A DNA stretch of 64,000 bases. Source: Candidatus Eiseniibacteriota bacterium. Its GTDB lineage: Bacteria; Eisenbacteria; RBG-16-71-46. The notes under the pieces were generated by a model. That model was not told the DNA's origin and did no database searches. It saw only the letters and a list, made by a program, of their open reading frames with translations. The stretch lies in the NCBI GenBank assembly GCA_025360715.1, contig JANYBS010000222.1, forward strand, positions 1 to 64,000, in the 5' to 3' direction. Below, one piece after another: positions 17,445-27,933 of the stretch (its first letter is position 1; each line of letters begins with the position of its first letter). The position numbers and the translations under genes are program-made.

Positions 17445-19697
17445 ATGAAGCGCCTGATCCCCCTGGTCGCGATCCTTGCCGCCACGACGCTGTTCCTTGC
17501 CTCCGGCGCACACGCCGATGAAACGGAAGCCAATCCCTCGCCGTGGATGGGCACCGTCGAACGCGCCCCAGCCGGTGTGACCGCGCCCGCGGGCCTGTCG
17601 GGCTTCTCGCCCGACAGCATCGAGAGCGAACTGCAACTCGAAGCGCGCGCGGCGGCCATGATCCGCCCCGATTCGCTGCGCCGCCACTCGCGCATCCTCA
17701 CCGAGGAGCCGCACGTGGCCGGCACGCCAGCCGACTACGCGACCGCGCAGTACGTGCAGCAGCGGCTGGCCTCGTACGGCTGGGATGCGCAGATCGTGGC
17801 CATTCCCGTGTGGCTCAACTGGCCCAAGTCGGCACTCGTTGAATTGCTCGAGCCCGAGCCCATGAAGCTCGCGGTGCGCGAGAAGGGCATCGCCGGCGAC
17901 AAGGACAGCCATGACGCCAACGCGTTCGATGCCTTCAATGGCTACGCGGCCTCGGGCGATGTGACCGGCGGCGTGGTGTATGCAAACTACGGCGATGTGG
18001 CCGACTTCCAGGCGCTGCGCAACCTGGGCATCGAGCTCAAGGGCCGCATCGCGCTCGTGCGCTATGGCCAGGTGTTCCGTGGTCTCAAGGTGCGCAATGC
18101 CGAGAAGGCCGGTCTGGCGGGCGTCATCATCTACAGCGATCCGGCGGATGACGGCTACGCGCAGAACGACATGTATCCGCGCGGCCCGGCGCGGCCCGAG
18201 GACGCGATCCAGCGCGGCAGCGTGCAGTTTCTCTCGGAGGGCCCCGGTGATCCCACCACGCCGGGCTGGGCGAGCGCGACGAACGCCAAGCGCCTGCCGG
18301 CCTCCGAGGCCAAGGGCGTACCGCACATCCCGTCGATCCCCATGTCGTATGGCGAGGCCACGAAGATCTTGATCGCGCTCGGCGGGCCGCTGGCGCCCAA
18401 GGGCTGGCAGGGCGCGCTCCCGTTCACGTATCACGTGGGCCCCGGCGCGGCGAAGGTGCACCTCAAGGTCGAGCAGGACTACGCGGTGCGGCCGATCTGG
18501 AATGTGATCGCCACGCTCAAAGGCCGCGAGCACCCCGAGCAGAAGGTGGTGCTGGGCAATCACCGCGACGCATGGACGTACGGCGCGATCGATCCGAACA
18601 GCGGCACGATCTGCATGCTCGAGATGGGCCGCACGCTGGGCGCGCTTGCGAAGACCGGCTGGCGGCCGCGCCGCACGATCCAGCTCTCGTCGTGGGATGG
18701 CGAGGAATACGGCCTGCTGGGCTCCACCGAATGGGCCGAAGGCAACGCCGCCGATATGAGCGCGCATGCGGTGGCGTATGTGAACGTGGATGCTGCGGTC
18801 TCGGGCCACGACCTGCGCGTGAGCGCCAGCCATGCGCTGCGCGACCTGATGGCGGAGTCGATCCGTGACGTGCGCGATCCCGGCAGCAACCGTAGCTTGT
18901 GGAACACCGTGATCGATCGCGCGTGGAGCGAAGGCAAGACCGCGTGGTCGCAGGCCAACCGCGCGCGGCGTGGCCGCAACGAACCGCCGCGGGCGTTCGA
19001 GTGGAACGTCTCGTCGCTCGGTAGCGGCTCCGACTACACGGCGTTCGTCGACCATCTCGGCGTGCCGAGCATGGACCTGGGCTTTGGCGGTCTGCACGGC
19101 ACGTACCATTCGATGTACGACGACTTCGACTATATCGACCGCGTGATCGATCCCGGCTTTGGCTACCACGCCGCGATGACCGACCTCATGGGCCGCGTGA
19201 TGATGCGGCTGGCCGATGCGCCGCTCGTGCCGTTGCGTTACAGCACCACCGGCCAGTTCGCGTTCGATGAGATGCAGTCGCTCGAGGATCGCGCCGACGA
19301 CGCGGGCGCCGGCAAGCCGGACTCGCTGCGGTTCACGGCGTCGCTCGGCGCGGCGCGCGCGGCGGCAGGCAAGCTGCGCAACGCGGCGCTCGTGCTTGAG
19401 CGCCACGCCGACGCGGCGCTGCTGGGCAGCGAACCGTGGCCGGCGGGCGGCATCGAAGCCGTGAACGGCGCGATCATCAGCGCGGAGCGCGCGCTGCTTG
19501 GCCCCGGCCTGCCGGGGCGCGAGTGGTTCCGGCACGAGCTGTACGCACCGGGCCTGAACACCGGCTACGCCGCAGTGCCGCTGCCACGTCTGGGCCAGGC
19601 GGTGCTCGACAACGACCCGCGCGCATGGGCGAACGGCATCGCGCCGATCATCCAGGCGCTCGAGCGGGCCGCAGGCGAACTGGAGAGGGTGAAGTAG
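17445..19697 (+). CDS. M28 family metallopeptidase, glutamate carboxypeptidase II-like (PA + M28 + dimerisation domains)
   Basis: VVLGNHRDAWTYGAIDPNSGT, SSWDGEEYGLLGSTEWAE, FGGLHGTYHSMYDDFDY; PA-like segment GRIALVRYGQVFRGLKVRNAEKAGLAGVIIYSDPADDG. Confidence 0.95.
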   Translation: MKRLIPLVAILAATTLFLASGAHADETEANPSPWMGTVERAPAGVTAPAGLSGFSPDSIESELQLEARAAAMIRPDSLRRHSRILTEEPHVAGTPADYATAQYVQQRLASYGWDAQIVAIPVWLNWPKSALVELLEPEPMKLAVREKGIAGDKDSHDANAFDAFNGYAASGDVTGGVVYANYGDVADFQALRNLGIELKGRIALVRYGQVFRGLKVRNAEKAGLAGVIIYSDPADDGYAQNDMYPRGPARPEDAIQRGSVQFLSEGPGDPTTPGWASATNAKRLPASEAKGVPHIPSIPMSYGEATKILIALGGPLAPKGWQGALPFTYHVGPGAAKVHLKVEQDYAVRPIWNVIATLKGREHPEQKVVLGNHRDAWTYGAIDPNSGTICMLEMGRTLGALAKTGWRPRRTIQLSSWDGEEYGLLGSTEWAEGNAADMSAHAVAYVNVDAAVSGHDLRVSASHALRDLMAESIRDVRDPGSNRSLWNTVIDRAWSEGKTAWSQANRARRGRNEPPRAFEWNVSSLGSGSDYTAFVDHLGVPSMDLGFGGLHGTYHSMYDDFDYIDRVIDPGFGYHAAMTDLMGRVMMRLADAPLVPLRYSTTGQFAFDEMQSLEDRADDAGAGKPDSLRFTASLGAARAAAGKLRNAALVLERHADAALLGSEPWPAGGIEAVNGAIISAERALLGPGLPGREWFRHELYAPGLNTGYAAVPLPRLGQAVLDNDPRAWANGIAPIIQALERAAGELERVK

Positions 19698-19712
19698 GCG
19701 CGCAGGAAGACA

Positions 19713-19750
19713 CGAACGCCCCGCTCCGGGATGCCCGGGCGGGGCGTTCG
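19713..19750. terminator. Bidirectional terminator between convergent genes
   Basis: cgaacgccccgc...gcggggcgttcg (12-bp perfect arms) with an inner ccggg/cccgg stem. Confidence 0.85.
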
Positions 19751-19766
19751 CGTTTCGGCGGAACCG

Positions 19767-20225
19767 TCAGTGCTGCGACGTGGGCGGCATCCGCGGCGCG
19801 TCGTCGTTCGGCTTGACCAGTGCGGCCGAGATGAGTAGCGCCAGTCCCACGGCGGCCGGGAGCAACCCCACCATCCACACGTTGGCCTCGTCCGCGACGC
19901 CATTCAGGAAGACGGCAAGTGCGATACCCACGAACAACGTGACGAGCCCGCCGATCATCAGGCCCTGACGCGTGCGGTGGGCCTCGTAGCGCTGATCCGT
20001 GGAGTGAAAGCCGCCGCCGAACGGATCGGGGATCGTGAGGTGGCCAAGCTTCTCGGGGTCGATGCCGCGCTCGATCGCCGCGATACGTTCGCGCTGAACG
20101 AGCTCCCACGCGCGCTGGCGCAGGATGCCGCGCACGATCGCCGACGTGATGCCGCCGATGATCGCGACGACGGGAATGGATAGTGCAGCGAGCGGGATCA
20201 GTGCGGCTTCGTCGAATCCGAACAT
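19767..20225 (-). CDS. DUF6249-like membrane protein
   Basis: Three hydrophobic segments; ERIAAIERGIDPEKL is typical of this small sigma-factor-associated membrane family. RBS aggaggcagacc. Confidence 0.65.
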   Translation of the reverse strand: MFGFDEAALIPLAALSIPVVAIIGGITSAIVRGILRQRAWELVQRERIAAIERGIDPEKLGHLTIPDPFGGGFHSTDQRYEAHRTRQGLMIGGLVTLFVGIALAVFLNGVADEANVWMVGLLPAAVGLALLISAALVKPNDDAPRMPPTSQH

Positions 20226-20285
20226 GGTCTGCCTCCTGGGAGCGGGCCGCAGCGGGCCCCGATCGTGGCGTTCACCTCTGCCCGC

Positions 20286-20378
20286 TTGGACGGCGCTTGT
20301 CGGATTCCGGTTTCACCCGGGCAGCGGCTGGGCGCATCCTGCCCGGGTGAAACCCGCCGCCCCCATGAAGCCGTCCAA
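20286..20378. promoter_or_regulatory. Nested palindrome, candidate pair of mirrored divergent ECF promoters
   Basis: Inner 16-bp perfect arms ggtttcacccgggcag (20309-20324) / ctgcccgggtgaaacc (20339-20354). Nearly concentric outer arms ttggacggc (20286-20294) / gccgtccaa (20370-20378). Confidence 0.75.
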
Positions 20379-20384
20379 AAGACG

Positions 20385-20966
20385 ATGACTCTTCCTCTCC
20401 GATCCTCCCGCTTGGCCGCGGCCCCGGAGGACGAGCGGAAGCTCGTCGCTCGATCCGCTGCGGGGGATACGGCCGCGTTCCGCGTACTGGTCGAGCGCCA
20501 TCAGGCTCGGGCGCATGCACTGGCGTTGCGTTTCGTGCGTTCGGCGCCCGACGCCGAGGACGTGACACAGGAGGCTTTCGTGAAGGCTTGGAACGCGCTG
20601 CCCCGCTTCAAGGGCGAGTCGCTCTTCGGCACATGGCTGCACCGCATCGTGGCGCGCTGCGCGCTCGATCGTGCCGAGGTGCTGCAGCGCCGGCGCAAGC
20701 GCGAAGCGCACGAGGACGCGGCCGGGCAGTTTGGCGTCGAAGCACCACAGACCGATGCGTTCGAGACCGAGCGCGTGCACGCCCTTTTGCAGAAGCTGTC
20801 CGAAGCGCAGCGGCTGGTCGTGACGCTCTTCTATTTCGAGGACCGCTCGGTCGAAGAAGTCGCGGCCCAACTCCACATGAACGAGAACACCGTGAAGACA
20901 CATCTGTCGCGCGCTCGCGCCGCCATGCGCGGCGCGTGGGTGCAGACGATGGGGGGGAGCGCGTGA
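20385..20966 (+). CDS. ECF-type RNA polymerase sigma factor
   Basis: HQARAHALALRFVRSAPDAEDVTQEAFVKAWNALPRFKGESLFGTWLHRIVARCALD (sigma region 2); SEAQRLVVTLFYFEDRSVEEVAAQLHMNENTVKTHLSRARAAMR (region 4). Confidence 0.95.
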   Translation: MTLPLRSSRLAAAPEDERKLVARSAAGDTAAFRVLVERHQARAHALALRFVRSAPDAEDVTQEAFVKAWNALPRFKGESLFGTWLHRIVARCALDRAEVLQRRRKREAHEDAAGQFGVEAPQTDAFETERVHALLQKLSEAQRLVVTLFYFEDRSVEEVAAQLHMNENTVKTHLSRARAAMRGAWVQTMGGSA

Positions 20967-21568
20967 ACTGCCTCGACTTCGACCGCACGCTCGATGGGAT
21001 CGACCCCGGCGACCTGCCCGCCGGAGCGCTCGCCCATGCGCGTACGTGCGAGCGCTGCGCGCGAGCGCTGCGCGCGGCGCAGGCGCTCGAGCTGGCGCTT
21101 GCGCGCACACTCGCGGCGCCGGCGCCGGAGTTGCTGCGCACCATGTCGTCCGCGTTGCCCGCGGACTTCGCCGACCGCGTGCTCGCGCGCGTGCAAGCAC
21201 GCGATGCGCGTACCGTATTGTTCACGGAGCCAGGCCCGTTGCCGTGGTGGCTCGAGGCCTGCGCGCATCCGGCAAGTGTGCTCGCCTGCAGCGTGCTCGC
21301 GCTGGTGCTGTGGAAGGGGCGCATGCTCGAGGCGTTCATGCGGTCCACCGTCGGCGACGCCAGTCCGGCGGCCATGGGCGCCACGGCTGCGATGGCGCAG
21401 GCTGCCATGTGGTGCGCGCCGCTCACGGGCACGTATCGCGGCCTGCTGGCTCAGGGCTGGACGGGCCAGCTCGCGGCGGGCGTGATGTTGCTGACCCTGA
21501 CCGCGGTGGCGGGCCGCCTGGCGTTCCGGGCCTCGGAGCGCCTGACCGCATCCTTCGCACGGGCCTGA
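20963..21568 (+). CDS. Putative anti-sigma factor with zinc-finger-like N-terminus and TM helices
   Basis: GTGA overlap with the sigma gene; HARTCERC (Hx3Cx2C-like) then hydrophobic helices. Confidence 0.75.
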   Translation: MNCLDFDRTLDGIDPGDLPAGALAHARTCERCARALRAAQALELALARTLAAPAPELLRTMSSALPADFADRVLARVQARDARTVLFTEPGPLPWWLEACAHPASVLACSVLALVLWKGRMLEAFMRSTVGDASPAAMGATAAMAQAAMWCAPLTGTYRGLLAQGWTGQLAAGVMLLTLTAVAGRLAFRASERLTASFARA

Positions 21569-21605
21569 CGCTGTACTGGGGTGATTGCCGTACTATCGCC
21601 CCTCC

Positions 21606-23717
21606 ATGAGCGCCAACGAGAACCGCCTCGCCCACGAGAAGAGCCCGTACCTGCTCCAGCACGCCGCGAACCCGGTGGACTGGTATCCGTGGGGTGAAGA
21701 GGCATTCGCGAAGGCCGTGCGCGAGAACAAGCCGATCTTCCTGAGCATCGGCTATTCCACATGCCACTGGTGCCATGTGATGGAGCGCGAGAGCTTCGAG
21801 GATGAGGCAGTCGCGGGTCTACTCGATTCCCACTTCGTGAGCGTGAAGGTGGACCGCGAAGAGCGCCCCGACGTGGACCGTGTCTACATGACCGCCATGC
21901 AGGCGATGGGCATGGGCGGCGGCTGGCCACTCACCGTATTCATGACTCCCGAGCTGCAGCCGTTCTTCGGTGGCACGTACTTTCCGCCGCACAGCGTGCC
22001 AGGCCGCATCGGTATGATGGAACTGCTGCCGCGGGTGGCCGACGCATGGCGCACGCAGCGCGAGCAATTGGTAGCCAACGGCGAGCGAGTCTTCCGCATG
22101 CTCGAGTCACTGTCGGCCGCCGACGAGCGCGACGCGCACGCGGTGCATCCGTTCGCCGCGCTGCTTGAGCAGTGCGAAGAGGCACTCGAACGTTCGCACG
22201 ACGCCGAGGCCGGCGGCTTCGGTACCGCGCCCAAGTTCCCGTCGACCGCGAATCTCGATCTCCTGCTGCGCCGTTACGCGCGTGAGCCGCAGGCGCATGG
22301 TCATGCGCGCGTGATGGCCGTTGCGCAGCTGCACGCCATGAGCGCGGGCGGCATCCACGACCATCTGGGCGGCGGCTTTCATCGCTATTCCACCGACCGC
22401 ACGTGGCTCACGCCCCACTTCGAGAAGATGCTCTACGACCAAGCGCTCATCGCCAGCGCCATGCTCGACGGTTTCCAGGTCACGGGCGATACGCGGCTGA
22501 GCGACACCGCGCGCGGCATCTTCGACTACGTGCGGCGCGATCTGCAATCGCCAGATGGCGCGTTCTATTCCGCGGAGGATGCCGACAGCGAGGGCGAGGA
22601 GGGCCGCTTCTACGTGTGGACGCCGGCCGAGCTCGAGCAACTGCTCGGCGCCGAGTCCGCAGCGATGTTCGCGCGACGATACGGCGTGTCGGCGCGCGGC
22701 AACTTCGAGCATGGCACCAGCATCCTGCACGAGGCGCAGACGCTCGAGGAGGTCGCGGCTGCCGCCGGCCTCACGAGCGAGGCCGCTGAGGCACAGCTGG
22801 CCGCTGCGCGCGCCGCGCTGCTCGCCGCCCGCGCACAGCGTGTGCGGCCGCACCGCGACGACAAGGTGATCACCGCATGGAATGCGCTCATGATCGGCGC
22901 ATTCGCGCACGGTGCGCGCGTGCTTGGCGATGCGTCGCTGGGGCGCAACGCCGAGCGCGCGTTCGAGTTCGTATGGACGCACCTGCGCGACGAGCGCACC
23001 GGCGCGCTGCTGCGCCGCTGGCGCGAGGGCGACGCCGCGGGCGAGGGCCAGCTGGACGATCATGCGTATCTGGCGCACGCCGCGCTCGAACTGTACGCGG
23101 CGACGCATGAAGCGAAATGGCTCGAGCGCGCGCTGCAGATCACCACCGTGATGCTGGCGCGGTTCTGGGACGAAAAGGATGGCGCGTGCTTTGAAAGCCC
23201 CGCCGGCGATCCGCATGTGCGCGTGCGCATGAAGGACGGGTTCGACGGCGCCGAGCTCGCCGGCAATTCCGTAGCCGCGATGAACCTGCTGCGATTGGCG
23301 GGCCTGTTCGAGCGCAGCGACTTGCGCGAGTGCGCCGACCGCACGCTGCAGTATTACGCGGCGCGGCTCGCAGGCAACGCGTACGCCATGCCGCGGCTGC
23401 TGTGCGCCATGGACGTGGTTTCTCATGCGGCGCGGCATGTCGTGATCACCGGAGAGCCCGGACCCGAGCGCGACGCGCTGCTGGCGGTCTTCCGCCACGG
23501 CTACCGGCCGTTCGATGAGCTGCTGGTGGTGGACGGTGCCGCGCGTGGGCCGCTGGCGCGGCTTGCTGCGTTCGCCGCGAGCCTGCAACCTGTCGGCGGC
23601 AAAGCCACCGCTTTCGTGTGTCTCGATCACACCTGCCAGCTTCCGGTCACGGAGCCCGCGATGTTCGCGGCCCAGCTGGGGCAGGCGGTTCCTCCTCTGC
23701 CTTTGGAGTCTCGATGA
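21606..23717 (+). CDS. YyaL/DUF255 thioredoxin-domain protein with (alpha/alpha)6 barrel
   Basis: [29 protein letters not shown]...[18 protein letters not shown] is the diagnostic family N-terminus. Confidence 0.96.
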   Translation: MSANENRLAHEKSPYLLQHAANPVDWYPWGEEAFAKAVRENKPIFLSIGYSTCHWCHVMERESFEDEAVAGLLDSHFVSVKVDREERPDVDRVYMTAMQAMGMGGGWPLTVFMTPELQPFFGGTYFPPHSVPGRIGMMELLPRVADAWRTQREQLVANGERVFRMLESLSAADERDAHAVHPFAALLEQCEEALERSHDAEAGGFGTAPKFPSTANLDLLLRRYAREPQAHGHARVMAVAQLHAMSAGGIHDHLGGGFHRYSTDRTWLTPHFEKMLYDQALIASAMLDGFQVTGDTRLSDTARGIFDYVRRDLQSPDGAFYSAEDADSEGEEGRFYVWTPAELEQLLGAESAAMFARRYGVSARGNFEHGTSILHEAQTLEEVAAAAGLTSEAAEAQLAAARAALLAARAQRVRPHRDDKVITAWNALMIGAFAHGARVLGDASLGRNAERAFEFVWTHLRDERTGALLRRWREGDAAGEGQLDDHAYLAHAALELYAATHEAKWLERALQITTVMLARFWDEKDGACFESPAGDPHVRVRMKDGFDGAELAGNSVAAMNLLRLAGLFERSDLRECADRTLQYYAARLAGNAYAMPRLLCAMDVVSHAARHVVITGEPGPERDALLAVFRHGYRPFDELLVVDGAARGPLARLAAFAASLQPVGGKATAFVCLDHTCQLPVTEPAMFAAQLGQAVPPLPLESR

Positions 23718-25648
23718 AGCGCTTGCTGCTCGCCTGCCTGCTCCAGTTCACCCTCAGCGTGGTGCTCAGCGTGGCCCTCATCACGCCGGCCCGTGCTCAG
23801 GACGCGACTGCGCCGCCGCCCGATGCGACGACGCTGCTCAAAGTGAGCGCTGCGCCCGTGACGCTCCACGCTGCCAGCAGCGCGGGGGCGACGCTCAAGC
23901 TCGTGCTCGCGCCGGGCTGGCATGTGTACGCGAATCCGCCGTCGGGCGAATACAACATCCCTGTGAAGGCCTCGCTCACGTCCGCGATGGGTGTGAGCGC
24001 CGGCGCGCCGCGCTATCCGGTGGGCAAGGACGTGAAGCTGCCCAGCGACGACAAGGCCACGCGCGTGTACGACGGCGCGTTCGAGATCACGCTGCCGCTG
24101 CAGGCGCTCGCCAGCGCGACCAACGGCACGCACACACTCAAGGGCAAGGTGTCGTTCCAGTCGTGCAACGACCAGGTCTGCTTGCCGCCTGCCAGCGTCG
24201 CGTACACGGTGGACGTGACGGTAGAGGGCGGAGCCGCGCCGGGCGCGCTCGCCGCGAACGACACGGCCTCGCATGCCTCGGCGGACTCCGCGGCGTCGCC
24301 GCGCGCACCGGCCGACTCGGCGGCGTCCACGGGCCAGGGGTTCATGACCGCGCCGCCGGCCGTCGGTGCCGGCGCCGGTTCTCAGGCAAAAGATGACGCG
24401 ATCGGCCAGCTCGAGGGCGCGCTGCGCTCGGCCGGACTGGGCGCGATCGTGGGCGTCTTCCACGGCACGTTCGGCTTCGTACTGCTGCTGTTCCTGGGCG
24501 GCATCGCGCTCAACCTCACGCCCTGCGTGTTCCCGATGCTCGGGATCACCGTGAGCATCTTCGGCGCGCGCCGCAAGGAGGCGCTCCCCAAGGTGATCGC
24601 CAACGCGCTCGCCTATGTGCTGGGCATCAGCGTCATGTACACGCTGCTCGGTGTGGTCGCGGCGCTCACGGGCGGCCTGTTCGGCTCTGCGTTGCAGAAC
24701 CCACTCGTGAGCATCGGCCTGGGCGTGCTGTTCATCGTACTGTCGCTGTCGATGTTCGGCGTGTACGAGATGCAAGCGCCGGGCTGGATGCTCGACCGGT
24801 TGGGCGGAGCGAATACGGCTTCGATCGCGGGTGTCTTCCTGTCCGGGCTCGCAGTGGGCGTGGTCGCGGCGCCGTGCATCGGGCCCATCGTGCTCGCCGT
24901 GCTGGCGATCATCGCGCAGCGCGCCAATGTGGGCTTCGGCATGACCACCATGTTCACGATGTCGATCGGCCTGGGGTTCCCGTATCTCTTCCTGGCCGTG
25001 TTCTCGAACCTGCTCCAATCACTGCCGCGCTCGGGTGAGTGGATGGACTGGGTCAAGAAGGTCTTCGGCGTGATCCTGGCGTCGTGGGGCCTGAACTACA
25101 TCCTCGTCGGACTGCTGCCGCACTTCGCGCACTGGGTACTGCCGACCACGCTGGTGCTGGGCGGGTTGTATCTCGGCTTCATGGAGAAGAGCGCGAACCG
25201 CGTCGCGGCCTTCAGGCTATTCAAGCGTATCGGCGGTACGCTCGCGGTGGTTGCCGGCGTTCTGATGAGCCTGAGCCTGGTGCGCGCCTCGCACGTCGAA
25301 CTCGCGTTCCGCCCCTACAGCGACAGCGCGCTCAAGGCGAGCCTTGCGTCGGGGCACGGCGTGATGCTCGATTTCTCGGCCGAGTGGTGCGCCGCCTGCC
25401 ACGAACTCGAGCAGGCGACGTTCCCGGACCCCGCCGTGCGCGCGGCCGCCGCGAACATCGACGCCTATCGCGTGGACCTGACGCACTTCGATTCGCCGGA
25501 AGCCGACTCGTGGCGCCAGAAGTACGCCATCAAGGGCCTGCCCACGATCGTGTTCCTCAGACCCGACGGCACCGAAGCCCCCGGCACGCGCGTGACCGGC
25601 TTCATGCCGCCAGCCGAATTCGTGAAGGTGATCGAGAAGGCGAAGTAG
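23714..25648 (+). CDS. dsbD: Thiol:disulfide interchange protein DsbD-like (CcdA TM domain + thioredoxin)
   Basis: N-terminal periplasmic DsbD alpha-like domain, [18 protein letters not shown] domain, C-terminal [13 protein letters not shown] thioredoxin. ATGA overlap with yyaL. Confidence 0.93.
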   Translation: MKRLLLACLLQFTLSVVLSVALITPARAQDATAPPPDATTLLKVSAAPVTLHAASSAGATLKLVLAPGWHVYANPPSGEYNIPVKASLTSAMGVSAGAPRYPVGKDVKLPSDDKATRVYDGAFEITLPLQALASATNGTHTLKGKVSFQSCNDQVCLPPASVAYTVDVTVEGGAAPGALAANDTASHASADSAASPRAPADSAASTGQGFMTAPPAVGAGAGSQAKDDAIGQLEGALRSAGLGAIVGVFHGTFGFVLLLFLGGIALNLTPCVFPMLGITVSIFGARRKEALPKVIANALAYVLGISVMYTLLGVVAALTGGLFGSALQNPLVSIGLGVLFIVLSLSMFGVYEMQAPGWMLDRLGGANTASIAGVFLSGLAVGVVAAPCIGPIVLAVLAIIAQRANVGFGMTTMFTMSIGLGFPYLFLAVFSNLLQSLPRSGEWMDWVKKVFGVILASWGLNYILVGLLPHFAHWVLPTTLVLGGLYLGFMEKSANRVAAFRLFKRIGGTLAVVAGVLMSLSLVRASHVELAFRPYSDSALKASLASGHGVMLDFSAEWCAACHELEQATFPDPAVRAAAANIDAYRVDLTHFDSPEADSWRQKYAIKGLPTIVFLRPDGTEAPGTRVTGFMPPAEFVKVIEKAK

Positions 25649-25670
25649 GCCATCCACTGGCGAAAAGAAT

Positions 25671-25706
25671 CGGGCGGGGACTTGCGATCACGCAGGTCCC
25701 CGCCCG
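25671..25706. terminator. Bidirectional terminator between convergent genes
   Basis: cgggcggggac-ttgcgatcacgcag-gtccccgcccg (11-bp perfect arms). Confidence 0.8.
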
Positions 25707-25723
25707 TTGCGATTCGAACAGGA

Positions 25724-27805
25724 TCACTTCGCTGCCGCCGTCAGTTCGTCCGCCAGCGACTGCATGTCGTAGACCTTGCGCAGCACCATGAGGATCGCCC
25801 GCGAGTCCACGTTCACGCACCGCGCCTGCGCGTCGGAGTAACCGAACGTCCATAGGAAGGACTGGATGTTCCCGTCGAACACCAGGCCCACATAGCGGCC
25901 ATCGCGGTCGATCACCGGGCTGCCCGAGTTGCCGCCGATGATGTCGCACGTGTTCACGAAGTCGAGCGACGTCGATAGGTCGATCGACTTCTCGGCGGCG
26001 CGCATGCGCTTGGGCAAGTCGTAGGGCGACTGGAAGTCGAACCCGTTCGCACGGTTGAACAGGCCATAGAACGTCGTATGCCACGGCACCGTGCTGTTCA
26101 GCTGCGCGTAGCCCGCGTTGCGGCCGTACGACAGCCGCAGCGTTCCAGTGGCGTCCGGATACAGATCGTGACCCGAAAGCGCGAAACGCGCGCGCGCGAT
26201 GCGGGCACCTTCGAGTGTCTCGACGCTCTCGATCTCGTCTTCGAAGCGCTTGCGCTCCGCGCGGTAGGGCGCATCGATCGCGCGCGCCCAGACGATCATG
26301 GGGTCCTTCGACGCCGCGACGGCTGCGGCGCCGCCGTCGAGCAGCGCTTTACGCGCGCTCACGTCCATCAACGCGGTGCCTGCGAACAGGGCATGCGCGG
26401 CGGACTTGGCGTCGGCGCCGCTCAGCGACACCTTGGCGAAGTCGTCATCGGCATGAAGCGAATCCACCCATGTCTGGAAGCGCTGGGCGAGCAGCATCTC
26501 CTCAAGGTCGGCGTGGATCGGCGCGGGCGAGAGCAGCTGGAAGCGCTGTGTGTTGAGGTTGCTGTCCTGGTACTCGCGGAAACGCTGCTCGTTCGGCTTG
26601 GCCATCTCGGCCGTCATGCGCACGATGCCGGTGGCGATGTCGGCCAGGCGCGACACGCGGCCGAACTCGTGCAGCTGGCGCGAGCGGCCGAACGTGCGAT
26701 TAAGCGGCTGCACCGTGTCGAGGTGCGTCCACGCATCGCTGTAAGCCGCCAGCTTGGGATCGGCCGCGACCGTGGCGCGCAGCGTGCGTTCGCGGGCCGC
26801 GTACGCCGCCAGGTACGCGGGGTCGCGCAGCAGCTCCAGGAAACCGCGCTCGCGCTTGAGGTTGTTCTCCAGCCCGCGCAGCAGTCCGCTTGCCTGACGC
26901 GCCTGCTCCGCGCCCTGCTGGGCGAACGTGTGCAGAGCGTCCACGCGCTGCTCCTGCAGCCGGATCGCGAGCGGCCGCTGCACGTCGCGCTCGTACTCGA
27001 GCTGCGTCACCGTGCGCTGGCGGTTCGTGCGGCCCGGATGGCCGACCACGATCGCCAGGTCGTTCGCCTTGGGCCCGCTCAGGCTCCACGCGAGGAAGTC
27101 GGTCGAGTGCAGCGGCGCACCGTTCTCGTACACGCGGAAGAACGCGAAATCGAGGTCGTGGCGCGGGTACGAGAAGTTGTCGAGGTCGCCGCCGAAGAAC
27201 GCCTCGCGCTCTTCCGGTGCGCAGACCAGGCGCACGTCCTTGTAGGTGCGATAGCCGTACAGCCATTCTTCGCCACCCTGATAGAGCGTGACGGGCTCCA
27301 TCTTGAGACCGGTGCGCTTGCTCGCTGCCGCCTGCAGCTTGGCGATGGCCGCCTTGCGCTGGACGTTCTGCTGCACCGGTGGCGCCTTGGGATCGATCGC
27401 GGCCTGCACGTCGGCGGTGATGTCGGACAACGATTGGAGCACCTTGAGCTCAAGGTCGGGGCAGGGCATCTCCTCGGCATGCGTATGCGCGAAAAAGCCG
27501 TCGTGCTGATAGTCGTGCTCGGCGCTCGACATCTTTTGTAACTGATTGAGCGCCACGTGATGATTGGTGAGCACCAGGCCGTCAGCCGAGACGAACGCGC
27601 CTGAGCCGCCGCCGAAGTTCACGCAGCTGTGCATCACGTGCATGCGCCACTCGATCGACGGCGTGAACCCATACGCATTCTGCATGGCCTCGAGCGGCGG
27701 ATGATCGAACGTCCACATGCCTTCGTCGGCGCGCAGTGCGGCGGGGGTCAAGACAAAGAGCAGCGCGAACGCGATCGTGGCGAGCCGGGGGATCAGGCGG
27801 TGCAT
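25724..27805 (-). CDS. S46 family serine peptidase (DPP7/DPP11-like)
   Basis: DEGMWTFDHPPLEAM N-terminus; SGAFVSADGLVLTNHHVALNQLQ; NTCDIIGGNSGSPVIDRDGRYVGLVFDGNIQS. Confidence 0.96.
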   Translation of the reverse strand: MHRLIPRLATIAFALLFVLTPAALRADEGMWTFDHPPLEAMQNAYGFTPSIEWRMHVMHSCVNFGGGSGAFVSADGLVLTNHHVALNQLQKMSSAEHDYQHDGFFAHTHAEEMPCPDLELKVLQSLSDITADVQAAIDPKAPPVQQNVQRKAAIAKLQAAASKRTGLKMEPVTLYQGGEEWLYGYRTYKDVRLVCAPEEREAFFGGDLDNFSYPRHDLDFAFFRVYENGAPLHSTDFLAWSLSGPKANDLAIVVGHPGRTNRQRTVTQLEYERDVQRPLAIRLQEQRVDALHTFAQQGAEQARQASGLLRGLENNLKRERGFLELLRDPAYLAAYAARERTLRATVAADPKLAAYSDAWTHLDTVQPLNRTFGRSRQLHEFGRVSRLADIATGIVRMTAEMAKPNEQRFREYQDSNLNTQRFQLLSPAPIHADLEEMLLAQRFQTWVDSLHADDDFAKVSLSGADAKSAAHALFAGTALMDVSARKALLDGGAAAVAASKDPMIVWARAIDAPYRAERKRFEDEIESVETLEGARIARARFALSGHDLYPDATGTLRLSYGRNAGYAQLNSTVPWHTTFYGLFNRANGFDFQSPYDLPKRMRAAEKSIDLSTSLDFVNTCDIIGGNSGSPVIDRDGRYVGLVFDGNIQSFLWTFGYSDAQARCVNVDSRAILMVLRKVYDMQSLADELTAAAK

Positions 27806-27868
27806 GTGCGGCCTTCCTGCTGCCGATGCCGCGGCAGTGCGGGGTCCCGCGCGCGGGGCCGGTGAAGC

Positions 27869-27899
27869 GAAGCCGGAGCGATGTCATCGCCCCGGCTTC
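27869..27899 (-). terminator. Terminator hairpin downstream of the 27934-28428 gene
   Basis: gaagccgg-a-gcgatg-t-catcgc-c-ccggcttc. Confidence 0.7.
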
Positions 27900-27933
27900 G
27901 GAGTAGTCGTGAAGCTGGCAAAGCAAGTGAGCG

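Noticed and set aside
17409-19535. 708-aa minus-strand ORF
   Set aside because: Antisense to the well-supported M28 peptidase gene. It is R/A/H-rich with no recognisable domain, a typical high-GC shadow ORF.
22107-23630. 507-aa minus-strand ORF
   Set aside because: Antisense shadow of the YyaL/DUF255 gene.
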